The notes under the pieces: generated by a model
Database searches by the model: none
Told to the model about the DNA's origin: nothing
What the model saw: the letters and a program-made list of their open reading frames with translations, nothing else
Made by a program: the position numbers and the translations under genes
Assembly (NCBI RefSeq): GCF_014230315.1
Contig: NZ_JACLAW010000001.1
Coordinates: 1-64,000 of the forward strand
Direction of reading: 5' to 3'
Origin: Novosphingobium flavum
GTDB lineage: Bacteria; Pseudomonadota; Alphaproteobacteria; Sphingomonadales; Sphingomonadaceae
DNA: 64,000 nt
Shown here: positions 9,795-18,360 of the stretch, piece by piece
How the letters are laid out: each line of letters begins with the position of its first letter
Numbering within the stretch: position 1 is the first letter of the stretch

Positions 9795-10907
9795 ATGAGG
9801 CAATTGGCAGGCTATACCCTGGCGGACGGGGAAGGGGGCGCGCAGATCGTGACCCTGACGGGCCCGCTTACCGTGGCCGGAGTCGGCGGGCTCGATACGG
9901 ATCTGCGCGCGATTTCCGGGCCGCTGGCCAAGGTCGACCTCACCCCGGCCACCGCGATCGACACGGTGGGCGCCTGGGTCGCCTGGCGGCTGGCGCGCGA
10001 TACCGGGGCCGAGATCGTCTGCGAGAACGAGGAAACCCGCCGCCTGATCGACGCGGTCAGCCGCTCGCACGGCGACCGTTCGATCGCTGCGCCCCGCCCC
10101 GAGCTGGTCGAACGCGTGCCCGAGGCGGTGGGCGACCTCGTGGTCGAGGTGGGCGAGGGCTCGGTCGGCGTGATCGGCTTTTTCGGGGCGATCCTCGTCT
10201 CCTGCTGGCACCTGGTTTCCGCGCCGAGCCGGTTTCGCGGCAAGGCGCTGATCCGCCAGCTCGAGCTGGTCGGCGTTTCGGCGCTCGCCATCATCGGGCT
10301 GATGAGCTTCCTCGTCGGCATCGTGATCGCCCAGCAGGGCGCGGTGCAGCTCCAGCAGTTCGGGGCCGAGGTCTATACGGTCAACCTCACCGGCCGCCTC
10401 GCCATGCGCGAACTGGGCGTGCTGATGACCGCGATCATGGTTGCCGGGCGTTCCGGCTCGGCCTTCGCCGCCCAGATCGGCACGATGAAGCTGACCGAGG
10501 AGGTCGATGCCATGCGCACCATCGGCGTCTCCCCGATCGAGGCGCTGATCATTCCGCGGGTGCTGGCCTCGGTGATCATGATGCCGCTGCTTGGCTTCTA
10601 TGCCGCCGTGCTGGCGATCATCGGCGGGGCCTTCATCTCGCAGCTGGTGCTCGACATTCCCTTCGTCACCTTCCTCCTGCGCATCCAGGAGGTCGTGCCG
10701 GTGCGCGACCTGTGGGTGGGGCTGATCAAGGCGCCGTTCTTCGGCTTCATCATCGCCATGTCGGGCTGTTATCAAGGCATGATGGTCAAGGCTAATGCCG
10801 AGGAAGTGGGCCTGCGCACGACCAAGGCCGTGGTCCAGGCGATCTTCATGGTGATCGTGCTCGATGCCTTCTTCGCCGTGTTCTTCACCAAGGTCGGGTG
10901 GGGCTGA
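9795..10907 (+). CDS. mlaE: MlaE-family ABC lipid transporter permease with N-terminal STAS-like domain
   Basis: 370 residues. Residues ~1-95 form a soluble STAS-like domain ([12 protein letters not shown] onward), and residues ~115-370 are the MlaE permease with about five membrane segments, including the conserved [17 protein letters not shown] coupling region. The Mla system moves phospholipids between the inner and outer membranes to keep the outer leaflet asymmetric. In E. coli the STAS protein MlaB is separate; here the domain is fused, as in many alphaproteobacterial permeases. ATG 9795 overlaps the stop of a five-codon reading frame starting at 9781. The ATPase gene follows 4 bases after the stop. 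Confidence 0.9.
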   Translation: MRQLAGYTLADGEGGAQIVTLTGPLTVAGVGGLDTDLRAISGPLAKVDLTPATAIDTVGAWVAWRLARDTGAEIVCENEETRRLIDAVSRSHGDRSIAAPRPELVERVPEAVGDLVVEVGEGSVGVIGFFGAILVSCWHLVSAPSRFRGKALIRQLELVGVSALAIIGLMSFLVGIVIAQQGAVQLQQFGAEVYTVNLTGRLAMRELGVLMTAIMVAGRSGSAFAAQIGTMKLTEEVDAMRTIGVSPIEALIIPRVLASVIMMPLLGFYAAVLAIIGGAFISQLVLDIPFVTFLLRIQEVVPVRDLWVGLIKAPFFGFIIAMSGCYQGMMVKANAEEVGLRTTKAVVQAIFMVIVLDAFFAVFFTKVGWG

Positions 10908-10911
10908 GGGG

Positions 10912-11739
10912 ATGAGCGAAACCTTCCTGCCCGACGATCCGCAGCATCCGATCGTGGTCGAGAACCTGCGCAACTCGTTCGGTGACCATGTGATTCACGA
11001 GGGGCTCTCGCTCACGGTCAACCGGGGCGAGATCCTCGGCGTGGTCGGCGGTTCGGGCACGGGCAAGTCGGTGCTGATGCGCTCGATCATCGGGCTGCAG
11101 GTGCCGGATGACGGATCGATCACCGTGCTGGGGCGTTCGATCACGGACGCCGAGGGCGACGAGGATATCGACATCCGCGCGCGCTGGGGCGTGCTGTTCC
11201 AGGGCGGGGCGCTGTTCTCCACGCTCACCGTGGGGGAAAACGTCGAGGTCCCGCTGAAGGAGTTCTATCCCGAGATCGCCGAGCAGCTGCGCCACGAGAT
11301 CGCGCAGTTCAAGGTCATGCTCTCGGGCCTGCCGCGGGACGCGGTGAACAAGTATCCGGCCGAGCTTTCGGGCGGGATGAAGAAGCGCGCCGGCCTCGCC
11401 CGCGCCCTCGCGCTCGATCCGGAGCTGTTGTTCCTCGACGAGCCGACGGCCGGGCTCGACCCGATCGGCGCCGCCGCCTTTGACAAGCTGACCCGCGCGC
11501 TGCAGGAAACGCTCGGTCTCACCGTATTCCTGATCACGCATGATCTCGATACGCTTTACGAGATCTGCGACAGGGTTGCGGTCCTTGCGGACAAGAAGGT
11601 AATCGCGGTCGGGACAATTCCGGAACTGCTTGCCCTCGACCATCCGTGGATCCAGGAATATTTCAACGGCCCGCGAGGGCGAGCTGCCCGCGATGCGCAA
11701 CATGGTGCCAGGCATGGCGCCAACCAGAAGGTGCTTTGA
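10912..11739 (+). CDS. mlaF: MlaF-family ABC transporter ATPase
   Basis: 275-residue ATP-binding subunit driving the lipid transporter. Walker A is GGSGTGKS, the signature is LSGGMKKRAGLARAL, and Walker B is LLFLDEPTAGLDP followed by the H-loop ITHDL. ATG 10912 lies 4 bases after the permease stop. The stop TGA (11737-11739) abuts the ATG of the MCE gene, so permease, ATPase and MCE protein are one transcriptional unit. LRNSFGDHVIHEGL near the start replaces the more common aromatic stacking region of Mla ATPases but is otherwise normal. Confidence 0.92.
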   Translation: MSETFLPDDPQHPIVVENLRNSFGDHVIHEGLSLTVNRGEILGVVGGSGTGKSVLMRSIIGLQVPDDGSITVLGRSITDAEGDEDIDIRARWGVLFQGGALFSTLTVGENVEVPLKEFYPEIAEQLRHEIAQFKVMLSGLPRDAVNKYPAELSGGMKKRAGLARALALDPELLFLDEPTAGLDPIGAAAFDKLTRALQETLGLTVFLITHDLDTLYEICDRVAVLADKKVIAVGTIPELLALDHPWIQEYFNGPRGRAARDAQHGARHGANQKVL

Positions 11740-12678
11740 ATGGAAACCCGCGCAAACCACGTCTGGGTCGGTGCGGTCACGCTCGCTCTCGTGGCGGCGA
11801 TCGCGGCCTTCTTCATCTGGATCGTCCGGCTGAACGAGGGTGCGCAGAACGAATATGACATCTTCTTCAAGCAGTCGGTCGACGGGCTGGCCAAGGGCTC
11901 GCAGGTGACTTTCTCGGGCGTTCCGGCCGGGCAGATCGCCAAGATCGAGCTGTGGCCGCGCGATCCCAGCTTCGTGCGGGTGCGGATCAAGGTCGATCGC
12001 AAGGTGCCGATCCTGCAGGGCACGACGGCGACGATCCAGGGCAGCTTCACCGGCGTGTCCAACATCCAGCTCGAAGGCGCGGTGAAGGGTGCCCCGCCGA
12101 TCGTGGAACCCGGGCCCGAAGGCGCGCCGGTGATCCCGACCCGGCGCGGCGGGCTGGGCGCGCTGCTCTCCAACGCGCCGCTGCTGCTCGAACGGCTGGC
12201 GACGCTGACCGAGCGGCTGACCGTGCTGCTCTCGGACAAGAACCAGAAGGCGATCGAGGGCATCCTTGCGAACACCGACCGGATGACCGCGAACCTTGCC
12301 GATGCCTCGCCGCAGTTCGAGCGGACCATGGCCGAGCTGCAGGTGACCCTGCGCCAGGCCTCGGAAACGCTCGCCGCTTTCGAGACCACGGCGAGCAAGG
12401 CCAACGACCTGCTCGACAACCAGGGGCAGCCGCTGGCGAAGCAATTGCGCGAAACGCTGGTTTCCGCGCAGAGCGCCGCCGACGCGCTCAAGGCGACCCT
12501 GGCCGACACCCGCCCGGCCGCGCGCCAGCTCTCGGAGACCACGCTGCCGGCCGCCGAGGCCGCGATCCGCGACCTGCGCGCCACGACCCGGGCCCTGCGC
12601 AACGTGACCGAGAAGATCGACGACCAGGGCGCCGCCGCCGTGATCAACGGCCCCAAGCTGCCGGATTACAAGCCATGA
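11740..12678 (+). CDS. mlaD: MCE-domain substrate-binding protein (MlaD-like)
   Basis: 312 residues. One N-terminal transmembrane anchor (residues ~10-28, LALVAAIAAFFIW) is followed by a single MCE domain (~40-120; GLAKGSQVTFSGVPAGQI is the family hallmark). A long Ala/Thr/Leu/Glu-rich helical C-terminal region (~140-300) follows. MCE proteins form periplasmic hexameric rings with a hydrophobic channel for lipids; the extended helices may form a needle-like tunnel as in longer MCE proteins. ATG directly abuts the mlaF stop. The TGA stop overlaps an ATG for the lipoprotein frame (ATGA, 12675-12678). Confidence 0.9.
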   Translation: METRANHVWVGAVTLALVAAIAAFFIWIVRLNEGAQNEYDIFFKQSVDGLAKGSQVTFSGVPAGQIAKIELWPRDPSFVRVRIKVDRKVPILQGTTATIQGSFTGVSNIQLEGAVKGAPPIVEPGPEGAPVIPTRRGGLGALLSNAPLLLERLATLTERLTVLLSDKNQKAIEGILANTDRMTANLADASPQFERTMAELQVTLRQASETLAAFETTASKANDLLDNQGQPLAKQLRETLVSAQSAADALKATLADTRPAARQLSETTLPAAEAAIRDLRATTRALRNVTEKIDDQGAAAVINGPKLPDYKP

Positions 12679-12716
12679 CGCCCCACGGATCATTCCCGGC
12701 CACAAGGACCGCCAAG

Positions 12717-13322
12717 ATGCACTCCCGCTCGCTGTTCCGCTCCGGCCTGATGGCCCTTTCGGCCGGGCTCGCCCTGGCGCTGTCGGGCTGCATCAGCTTC
12801 GGCGGGGGCAAGGGGCCGGATTCGCTGTTCACCCTGACCGCCGAGACCAGCGTACCCGCCGGCAGCACGGCCAGCGGCACGGCGGCCGAGGCGCTCGTGG
12901 TGCTCGATCCGGAGACCGATCGCCGTCTTGCTGTCCAGCGCGTGGCCGTGGCGGTCGATCCCTCCAACGTGGCCTATCTCAAGAAGGCGATGTGGGTCGA
13001 ACGGCCCACGCGGCTGTTCCGCTCGCTGCTCGCCGAAACGATCCGCGCCAAGGGCGGCCGCCTCGTCTTCGAGGACAACGAAGGCACGGCCAGCGGCCGC
13101 CTGCGCCTTGCCGGGCGGCTGCTCGACCTTGGCTACGACGGACCCACGCGCACCGTGGTGGTGCGCTATGACGCCGTGCTGGAAAAGCCGGGCGGGGAAG
13201 TGTCGACCAAGCGGTTCGAGGCGCGTATAAACGGGGTCGATCCCGAAAGCCGGGAGGCCGCCCCGGCCCTGAACCGCGCGGCCAACGACGTGGCGAGGCA
13301 AGTGGCCGACTGGATCGGTTGA
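12717..13322 (+). CDS. ABC-type transport auxiliary lipoprotein (PqiC/YmbA-like)
   Basis: A lipoprotein of about 201 residues: MHSRSLFRSGLMALSAGLAL, then the lipobox LSGC, then a periplasmic domain. Such auxiliary lipoproteins accompany MCE transporters and are thought to bridge to the outer membrane. ATG 12717 is preferred because AAGGA lies 8 bases upstream and gives a canonical signal peptide; ATG 12675, overlapping the mlaD stop, would add 14 residues. Internal landmarks are LDPETDRRLAVQRVAV and the conserved YLKKAMWVERPTRLFRSLL. It is the last gene of the mlaEFD-like operon. Confidence 0.85.
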   Translation: MHSRSLFRSGLMALSAGLALALSGCISFGGGKGPDSLFTLTAETSVPAGSTASGTAAEALVVLDPETDRRLAVQRVAVAVDPSNVAYLKKAMWVERPTRLFRSLLAETIRAKGGRLVFEDNEGTASGRLRLAGRLLDLGYDGPTRTVVVRYDAVLEKPGGEVSTKRFEARINGVDPESREAAPALNRAANDVARQVADWIG

Positions 13323-13366
13323 TCCCGCTCAAGGCGCGGGCCTCGCCGGAAGGCTAGGTGAGCGCC

Positions 13367-13960
13367 ATGAACGACACGGTCGATACGCGCCGCATCCTCG
13401 TGATCGACGGCCATCCCGATCCCGCGCGGGATCACTATGTCCACGCGCTCGCCGAAGCCTATGCCGAGGGCGCGCTGAGCGCCGGCCACACGGTCGAGCG
13501 GCTGCGCGTTGGAGAGCTGGACTTTCCGCTGCTGCGCTCGCCCGCCGACTGGATGGAGGGCACGGCGCCGCCGGCGATCGTGAGAGCGCAGGAGCAGATC
13601 CGCGCGGCCGAGCATATCGTGATGATCTATCCGCTGTGGCTGGGCGACGTGCCGGCCCTGTTCAAGGCCTTCCTCGAACAGGCCCTGCGCCCCGGCTTCG
13701 CGTTGGCCTATGCCGAGCATGGCTTTCCGAAGAAGCTTCTGCGCGGCCGCTCGGCGCGGGTGGTCGTGACGATGGGGATGCCGGGCATCGCCTACCGCGT
13801 GTTCTACCGCGCCCACAGCCTCAAGAGCCTGGAGCGCAACGTGCTGCGCTTTGTCGGGATCGATCCGGTCGAGACCACGGTGATCGGCGGGATCGATGAT
13901 GCCGGTACGCGCGAGGAGTGGCTGGGGAAGATGCGGCATTTTGGGGAGAATGGGGCTTGA
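13367..13960 (+). CDS. Flavodoxin-fold NAD(P)H-dependent oxidoreductase
   Basis: 197 residues of the NAD(P)H:quinone oxidoreductase/MdaB-like family. Landmarks are ILVIDGHPDPARDHYVHAL at the N-terminus, HIVMIYPLWLGDVPALFKAFLEQ (the FMN and substrate loop region) and VVVTMGMPG. These flavoproteins reduce quinones or other acceptors by two electrons. Starts GTG 13358 and ATG 13367 are both possible; the ATG is chosen, with AGG about 8 bases upstream. It sits 45 bases downstream of the Mla lipoprotein and need not belong to that operon. Confidence 0.82.
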   Translation: MNDTVDTRRILVIDGHPDPARDHYVHALAEAYAEGALSAGHTVERLRVGELDFPLLRSPADWMEGTAPPAIVRAQEQIRAAEHIVMIYPLWLGDVPALFKAFLEQALRPGFALAYAEHGFPKKLLRGRSARVVVTMGMPGIAYRVFYRAHSLKSLERNVLRFVGIDPVETTVIGGIDDAGTREEWLGKMRHFGENGA

Positions 13961-14081
13961 GATTGGGTGGGGGTGTCGGTGCGGGCTTCGGGCGGCTGGT
14001 TTCCGAAAATTTGCATTGAAAGCTGCCTGACCGGATGCGACCCATTGCGGACATTAGGTCCGCTGGGGCATCCTCGGGCCC

Positions 14082-14426
14082 ATGAGCGTCCAGACCGACC
14101 GGATACCCAGACGTTTCCGCATTGCGCGGACTTGGCAATGGTTCGCAGCAGCCGTGAGCGCCGCATTTGTTCTGACCTGCTTCGTCGGATGGCCGCTCGG
14201 CTTTTTTTGGCCCTCACTTGTAGCTTTCGTCGGCTTCATTCCAAGTGTCTGGCTGTTCAATATCCGATGCTACAAATGCGGCTATCCTGCCTTCGCCGAT
14301 TTCCAAGCGGACGAAAGGCTTAAGCGAGATGAGCGGTTCTCGACGCGCTTCTGGGGACAGGAATATGGCGGCGTGCATTTACCGCTGCGACACAGATGCA
14401 CGAAATGCGGGGCGAACTTCATCTGA
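14082..14426 (+). CDS. Small membrane protein with C-terminal zinc-ribbon, unknown
   Basis: 114 residues. Two adjacent hydrophobic segments (roughly residues 18-60) are followed by a cytoplasmic-looking tail with two CxxC knuckles, CYKCG near residue 64 and CTKCGANF at the very end, about 40 residues apart. This matches a rubredoxin/zinc-ribbon arrangement binding one metal ion. No family was recognised. Codon use is less GC-biased than in neighbours, and the gene stands alone between intergenic gaps of about 100 bases, so recent acquisition is possible. Start ATG 14082 (MSVQTDRIPRRF); the frame also opens upstream but is unconvincing. Confidence 0.65.
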   Translation: MSVQTDRIPRRFRIARTWQWFAAAVSAAFVLTCFVGWPLGFFWPSLVAFVGFIPSVWLFNIRCYKCGYPAFADFQADERLKRDERFSTRFWGQEYGGVHLPLRHRCTKCGANFI

Positions 14427-14526
14427 GTGCGAAAATGTCCGCTTTCCCGACAATCCTGCCGTCCGACACTCCGCAAGGAGATCCCAATAACGGACAGTCG
14501 TTCAGCCTCAAGGCTCTCCCGGCCGC

Positions 14527-15222
14527 CTAGCCCCGCGCCAGCGCGGCGAACCTTGCCGCTGCCAGAAAGGCCTCGCGGCGGCGCTGGCTGCGTAGTTCGG
14601 CTTCCTCGTCGCGGCCCCAGCGTTCGGCTTGCCACTCTTCCTCGAGGTGCGCTGCGTGCCACAGGGCCGGGGTGTCGGCATCAGGTTCCAGCGCAGCGAG
14701 GCCGGTGATCAGCGAGGCGGCGAGGCCGGCGAGGTTCCTGAGGGCGGCGAGGGCGAAATCGTCCTGCCCGCCCAGCAGGGTTTCGAGGCGCAGCATGGTC
14801 TCTGGCGGCTGGGGGCGGTGGATCACCCCGCCGATCCGCTCGAAGTGCACGCCTAGCCGCGCCTCGGCCGCCGTGACCAGCGGCTCCCACAGGAGGTCCT
14901 GCTTGCGCCGCAGGGCATCGCCTGCTTCCGCGCGGTAGCACAGGGTGTCAGTCTCGGCGTAGGGCAGCAGTTCGCGGATCGCCATTTCGCGGTCATTGCC
15001 GATCACGTCGATCGCATAGTCGGCCATGTCGCGCAGGACGAAGGCGGCGGGGTCGATGTCGGGCCCTTGCGCGGCCCATTCGGCGGCGAGCTCCGCGGCC
15101 AGGGCCGCGCTCGGCACCAGTTGGGCCCGGCCGCCCTGCGATTTCACCGTCCGGCCATCGAGCAGCACCTGCCAGCCGCCTTCCTGCTCGGCCGCCGTAA
15201 CATCCTTGTAGAACCGCTTCAT
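14527..15222 (-). CDS. ATP12-family F1-ATPase assembly chaperone
   Basis: 231 residues of the ATP12 family, which in mitochondria and alphaproteobacteria binds the F1 alpha subunit during ATP synthase assembly. Family landmarks are MKRFYKDVTA at the start, WQVLLDGRTVKSQGG, and a helical C-terminal half with LCYRAEAGDALRRKQDLLW. ATG 15222 shares one base with the preceding stop (TGATG), placing it last in a six-gene overlapping chain from crcB. The link to ATP synthase comes from family knowledge; no atp genes are in the window. Confidence 0.9.
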   Translation of the reverse strand: MKRFYKDVTAAEQEGGWQVLLDGRTVKSQGGRAQLVPSAALAAELAAEWAAQGPDIDPAAFVLRDMADYAIDVIGNDREMAIRELLPYAETDTLCYRAEAGDALRRKQDLLWEPLVTAAEARLGVHFERIGGVIHRPQPPETMLRLETLLGGQDDFALAALRNLAGLAASLITGLAALEPDADTPALWHAAHLEEEWQAERWGRDEEAELRSQRRREAFLAAARFAALARG

Positions 15223-15434
15223 CAGTCTTTCGATTTCCACTTGCGCGCCAGGATTACCGGCATGACGAAGGCGTCGAACAGGCCGACCACGACCAGTACC
15301 ACGCCAACGATGCCCGGAAGGGCGATCTTGCCGGCATTGATCAGCAGGCCCAGCAGGACGAGGCCCACCCCGGTCCAGCGGATCAGGGTGAGGGCGATGA
15401 AGCGCTTCTTCGCGGGATCGGGCGCGTCAGCCAT
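15222..15434 (-). CDS. Small two-helix membrane protein, unknown
   Basis: 70 residues: a charged N-terminus (MADAPDPAKKRF), two closely spaced hydrophobic helices (about residues 12-32 and 37-58) joined by a short Gly/Pro turn, and a basic tail ARKWKSKD. Its start lies 8 bases inside the end of the HAD gene and its stop overlaps the ATP12 start by one base, strong evidence that this short frame is translated. It is conserved-looking but without a recognised function; coupling to the ATP12 chaperone hints at a membrane or ATP-synthase-related role, which is speculation. Confidence 0.75.
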   Translation of the reverse strand: MADAPDPAKKRFIALTLIRWTGVGLVLLGLLINAGKIALPGIVGVVLVVVGLFDAFVMPVILARKWKSKD

Positions 15435-16101
15435 CGATCAAGTACTCCAGCAGGTCTTGCGGGGTTTCGGCGACATAGGCCGCGCCCGCGCCGATCAGTT
15501 CGGCCGCGCCGTGATAGCCCCAGGCCACGCCGACGGCCCGCACCCCGGCGGAAACGGCCATAGCCATGTCGAAGGCGGTATCGCCGATCATCACCGCCTG
15601 CTCCGGCTCGGCGAAAGCCTCGGCCAGCGCGGCCTCGAGCATGGCGGGGTGCGGCTTGGAGGGGTGGTGGTCGGCGGTCTGCAGCGTCACGAAATGGCCG
15701 GACAGCCCGTGCCCGGCGAGGCAGTGGGTGAGCCCGCGCAGCGACTTGCCGGTGGCGACGCCCATGGTCCAGCCCGCGGCGGCGAGGGCATCGAGCACCT
15801 CCGGTATGCCGTCGAACAGCGGCTCGGACAATTCGCCCGACGCCCGCGCCGCGCGGTAGGCGGCCTTGTACTCGGCCACGGTCAGCCGCACCTGCTCGGC
15901 ATCGGCCATGGGCGCCAGCCGCATCACCGCCTGCGGCAACGAGAGGCCGACGATCCGCCGCACCTGCCCGGCATCGGGCGCGGAAAGGCCGGAAGCCGCG
16001 AAGGCCTCGTGCATCGCCTTGACCACGGCGCCCTGGCCATCGACCAGCGTACCGTCGCAATCGAACACGGCGAGCTTGAGCGGGACGGTTGCCAGGGTCA
16101 T
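15427..16101 (-). CDS. HAD-superfamily hydrolase (phosphoglycolate-phosphatase-like)
   Basis: 224 residues. The HAD nucleophile motif FDCDGTLVDG is at residues ~10-19, a helical cap follows, then motif II in GVATGKS, a KPHPAM lysine motif and motif III GDTAFDM. This is the Gph/IA subfamily that dephosphorylates small sugar phosphates; the actual substrate is unknown. ATG 16101 overlaps the PaiB-like stop (ATGA, 16098-16101). A longer frame upstream lies inside the PaiB-like gene and is rejected. Confidence 0.88.
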   Translation of the reverse strand: MTLATVPLKLAVFDCDGTLVDGQGAVVKAMHEAFAASGLSAPDAGQVRRIVGLSLPQAVMRLAPMADAEQVRLTVAEYKAAYRAARASGELSEPLFDGIPEVLDALAAAGWTMGVATGKSLRGLTHCLAGHGLSGHFVTLQTADHHPSKPHPAMLEAALAEAFAEPEQAVMIGDTAFDMAMAVSAGVRAVGVAWGYHGAAELIGAGAAYVAETPQDLLEYLIDG

Positions 16102-16700
16102 GGCACCAGCCTGCGCATCAGTTCGGCAATGCCGACCGCGCCTTCCGCTGCCAGCCCGTCGGCCACCCGGGCGCGCTCGTCCGCCGGCTTGTTCTGGGAG
16201 AGCTTGAAGGTCGGCCGCCAGGCGAGGACTTCCATTTCGAAGCCGACGATCCCGGCCAGCATGGCGCGCAGCTTTTCGGGGGGCATCTTGTCCATCGTCC
16301 ACGGCTCGCCCGCCGCGATCCGCGCCTCGTGCCGGGCCGAGAGCGCGCCAAGCAGGCCCACGAGGCCGTCACTGTCCATCCGCCGCACCCGGCCTTCGAG
16401 CTCGAGCGCGACATAGTTCCAGGTCGGCACCTGCTCGGTATCGGCATACCAGCGCGGCGAGACATAGCCGTCCGCCCCGTTGACCACGATCAGCGCGGTT
16501 TCGCCATTCAGCCACTTGGACATGGCATTGCCGCGCGACAGGTGGAAGCGCACCGAACCGTCACCGGCCGGGAGCAGCGGGGTATGGGCGACGCGCGGCC
16601 CGTCCGGCGTGGTCAAAAAGACCATGCCGAAGCCGACCTGATCGACCAGCGCCTCGAGCAGGCCCCGGTCCTCGTGGCGGAAGCGCGGGTCGGGATGCAT
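16098..16700 (-). CDS. PaiB-family FMN-binding protein
   Basis: 200 residues of the PaiB/FMN-binding split-barrel family (MHPDPRFRHEDRGLLEALVD, later VPTWNYVALELEGRVRRM and a C-terminal KLSQNKPADER). In Bacillus, PaiB was described as a negative regulator of sporulation and protease genes, but most homologues lack DNA-binding evidence and may be flavin- or heme-binding enzymes. The gene overlaps the pseudouridine synthase stop by one base upstream and the HAD start by four bases downstream. No separate DNA-binding domain is visible. Confidence 0.88.
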   Translation of the reverse strand: MHPDPRFRHEDRGLLEALVDQVGFGMVFLTTPDGPRVAHTPLLPAGDGSVRFHLSRGNAMSKWLNGETALIVVNGADGYVSPRWYADTEQVPTWNYVALELEGRVRRMDSDGLVGLLGALSARHEARIAAGEPWTMDKMPPEKLRAMLAGIVGFEMEVLAWRPTFKLSQNKPADERARVADGLAAEGAVGIAELMRRLVP

Positions 16701-17947
16701 CAGCTCTTGCCGCGCGGAGGCCCCTTGCGCGGGGCGGCAGGCTTGGCGGTGGGCCGCGCGCCAGCCTTGGCGGCGGGCTTTGCGGAAGGCTTTCCGGAAG
16801 GCTTGGCACCCGCTTTCGCACCCGGCTTGCCCGCGCGCTGACCGGTGGGCTTGCGGGCGCCGCCGGGGGTTTCGCTGCGCTTGCGCCGTTCGCCGCGCCG
16901 CTCCTTGCGGTATTGCTTGGCGTGGGCCTTGGCCGCGACCTTCTTGGCTTCCTTTTCCGGCAGCCGGGGGGCTTCGGGCAGGTCGGCGCCGTCAGCCTCG
17001 TTGAAGCCGAGCTGTTCCATCGAATTGGCGAAATGCTCGGGCAGCTCGGCGGTCACGTCGAGCGGGGCGCCGTCGGGATGCTCGATGATCAGGCGGCGTG
17101 CGTGGAGGTGCATCTTGCGGCTGATCGAGCCGGAGAGGAAGGCTTCCTGCCCGCCATACTTGCCATCGCCCACGATCGGGTGGCCGATCGCGGCCATGTG
17201 GACGCGCAGCTGGTGCGTGCGTCCGGTCATCGGCTGAAGCTCGACCCAGCAGGCGCGGTTGCCGGCCCGGTCCAGCACCCGGTAGCGGGTGCGGGCGGGC
17301 TGGCCTTCGCCGGACTCGTCGACCATCATCTTTTCGCCGCCGGTGCCCGGCTGCTTGGCCAGCGGCAGTTCGATCAGGCCATCGTCGATCGAGGGAACGC
17401 CGGTGACCAGCGCCCAGTAGATCTTGCGGGCGGAGCGACCGGAAAAGCGCTTGGAGAAGAAGGCCGCGCTGCCTGGCGTGGCCGCGATCAGAAGGACGCC
17501 CGAGGTGTCCTTGTCGAGCCGGTGGACGAGGCGGGGGCGGGGGCCTTCCTGGGCATAGGCATCGAGCAGGCCGTCGACATGCTCGAAGGTGCCGCTGCCG
17601 CCTTGCGTGGCGAGGCCCGGCGGCTTGTTGAGCACGATCGCCGCGCGGTCGCGATGAATCACGATCGAATCGGCCAGCTCGATCTGGGCCTCGGTCAGCG
17701 GCTTGCGGGCGCGCGCGCCCTTTTCGGGGGTGGCGCCGCCGGGGGGGACGCGCAGGACCTGCCCGGCGGTCAGCCGGTCGGCCGGATCGGCGCGCTTGCC
17801 GTCCACCCGGATCTGGCCGGTGCGCGCCCAGCGCGAGACCGTGGCGAAGCCGACCTGCGGCAAGTGACGCTTGAACCAGCGGTCGAGCCGCACGCCGTCG
17901 TCATCGGCGCCCACGGTGAACTGGCGGACCTGATCGGAGATGCTCAT
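16700..17947 (-). CDS. RluA-family 23S rRNA pseudouridine synthase with basic low-complexity tail
   Basis: 415 residues. An N-terminal S4 RNA-binding domain (VRLDRWFKRHLPQVGF) and the catalytic domain with HRLDKDTSGVLLIA (catalytic Asp in HRLDKD) place it in the RluC/RluD group, which isomerises specific uridines in 23S rRNA. Residues beyond ~330 are unusual: a Lys/Arg stretch and then about 50 residues of Ala-Lys-Pro-Gly repeats (KPSAKPAAKAGARPTAKP), a disordered, highly basic tail probably aiding RNA binding. ATG 17947 overlaps the crcB stop (ATGA). Which uridines it targets cannot be told from sequence. Confidence 0.9.
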   Translation of the reverse strand: MSISDQVRQFTVGADDDGVRLDRWFKRHLPQVGFATVSRWARTGQIRVDGKRADPADRLTAGQVLRVPPGGATPEKGARARKPLTEAQIELADSIVIHRDRAAIVLNKPPGLATQGGSGTFEHVDGLLDAYAQEGPRPRLVHRLDKDTSGVLLIAATPGSAAFFSKRFSGRSARKIYWALVTGVPSIDDGLIELPLAKQPGTGGEKMMVDESGEGQPARTRYRVLDRAGNRACWVELQPMTGRTHQLRVHMAAIGHPIVGDGKYGGQEAFLSGSISRKMHLHARRLIIEHPDGAPLDVTAELPEHFANSMEQLGFNEADGADLPEAPRLPEKEAKKVAAKAHAKQYRKERRGERRKRSETPGGARKPTGQRAGKPGAKAGAKPSGKPSAKPAAKAGARPTAKPAAPRKGPPRGKS

Positions 17948-18360
17948 GCGTGTGCTCCCCGCATCAGCCAGAGCCCGGCGAAGAGGGCGGTGAAGCCCGC
18001 CGCCAGCGAAACGCCGACATAAAGCGCCGCCATGCCGAGCGTTCCGCGCTCGACGAAGAGGGCGAACTCCATCGCGAAGGAGGAGAAGGTGGTGTAGCCG
18101 CCGAGCACGCCGACCGCGAGGAGCAGGCGTAGCTGCTCCCCGCCGTGGTGGCCGTAGCGGGCCATGGCGCCGATCAGCACGCCCATGGCGAGGCTGCCCA
18201 GCACGTTGCAAGTGAGGGTGGACCAGGGAAAGGCGCTGGCCTTGATCGGGCCGACCGCGGCGAGCCAGGCGCGGCTGGTCAGGTAACGCAGCCAGGCGCC
18301 GAAGCCGCCGCCGACGGCGACCAGCAGCGAGGACTGGGCGAATGGGGGAGAGGATGTCAT
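17944..18360 (-). CDS. crcB: CrcB/Fluc fluoride channel
   Basis: 138 residues with four hydrophobic segments. The diagnostic motifs CNVLGSLAMG (the GNxxGS-like element) and GGYTTFSSFAMEF are both present. Fluc dimers export fluoride passively. ATG 18360 (MTSSPPF) is chosen over an upstream in-frame start at 18399. It heads the overlapping chain crcB-rluA-paiB-HAD-membrane protein-ATP12. I looked for a fluoride riboswitch in the 219 bases before it and did not find the conserved elements. Confidence 0.92.
   Translation of the reverse strand: MTSSPPFAQSSLLVAVGGGFGAWLRYLTSRAWLAAVGPIKASAFPWSTLTCNVLGSLAMGVLIGAMARYGHHGGEQLRLLLAVGVLGGYTTFSSFAMEFALFVERGTLGMAALYVGVSLAAGFTALFAGLWLMRGAHA

Noticed and set aside
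10885..12705. A 606-codon minus-strand open frame
   Set aside because: Antisense to mlaF and mlaD, which have clear ABC and MCE motifs.
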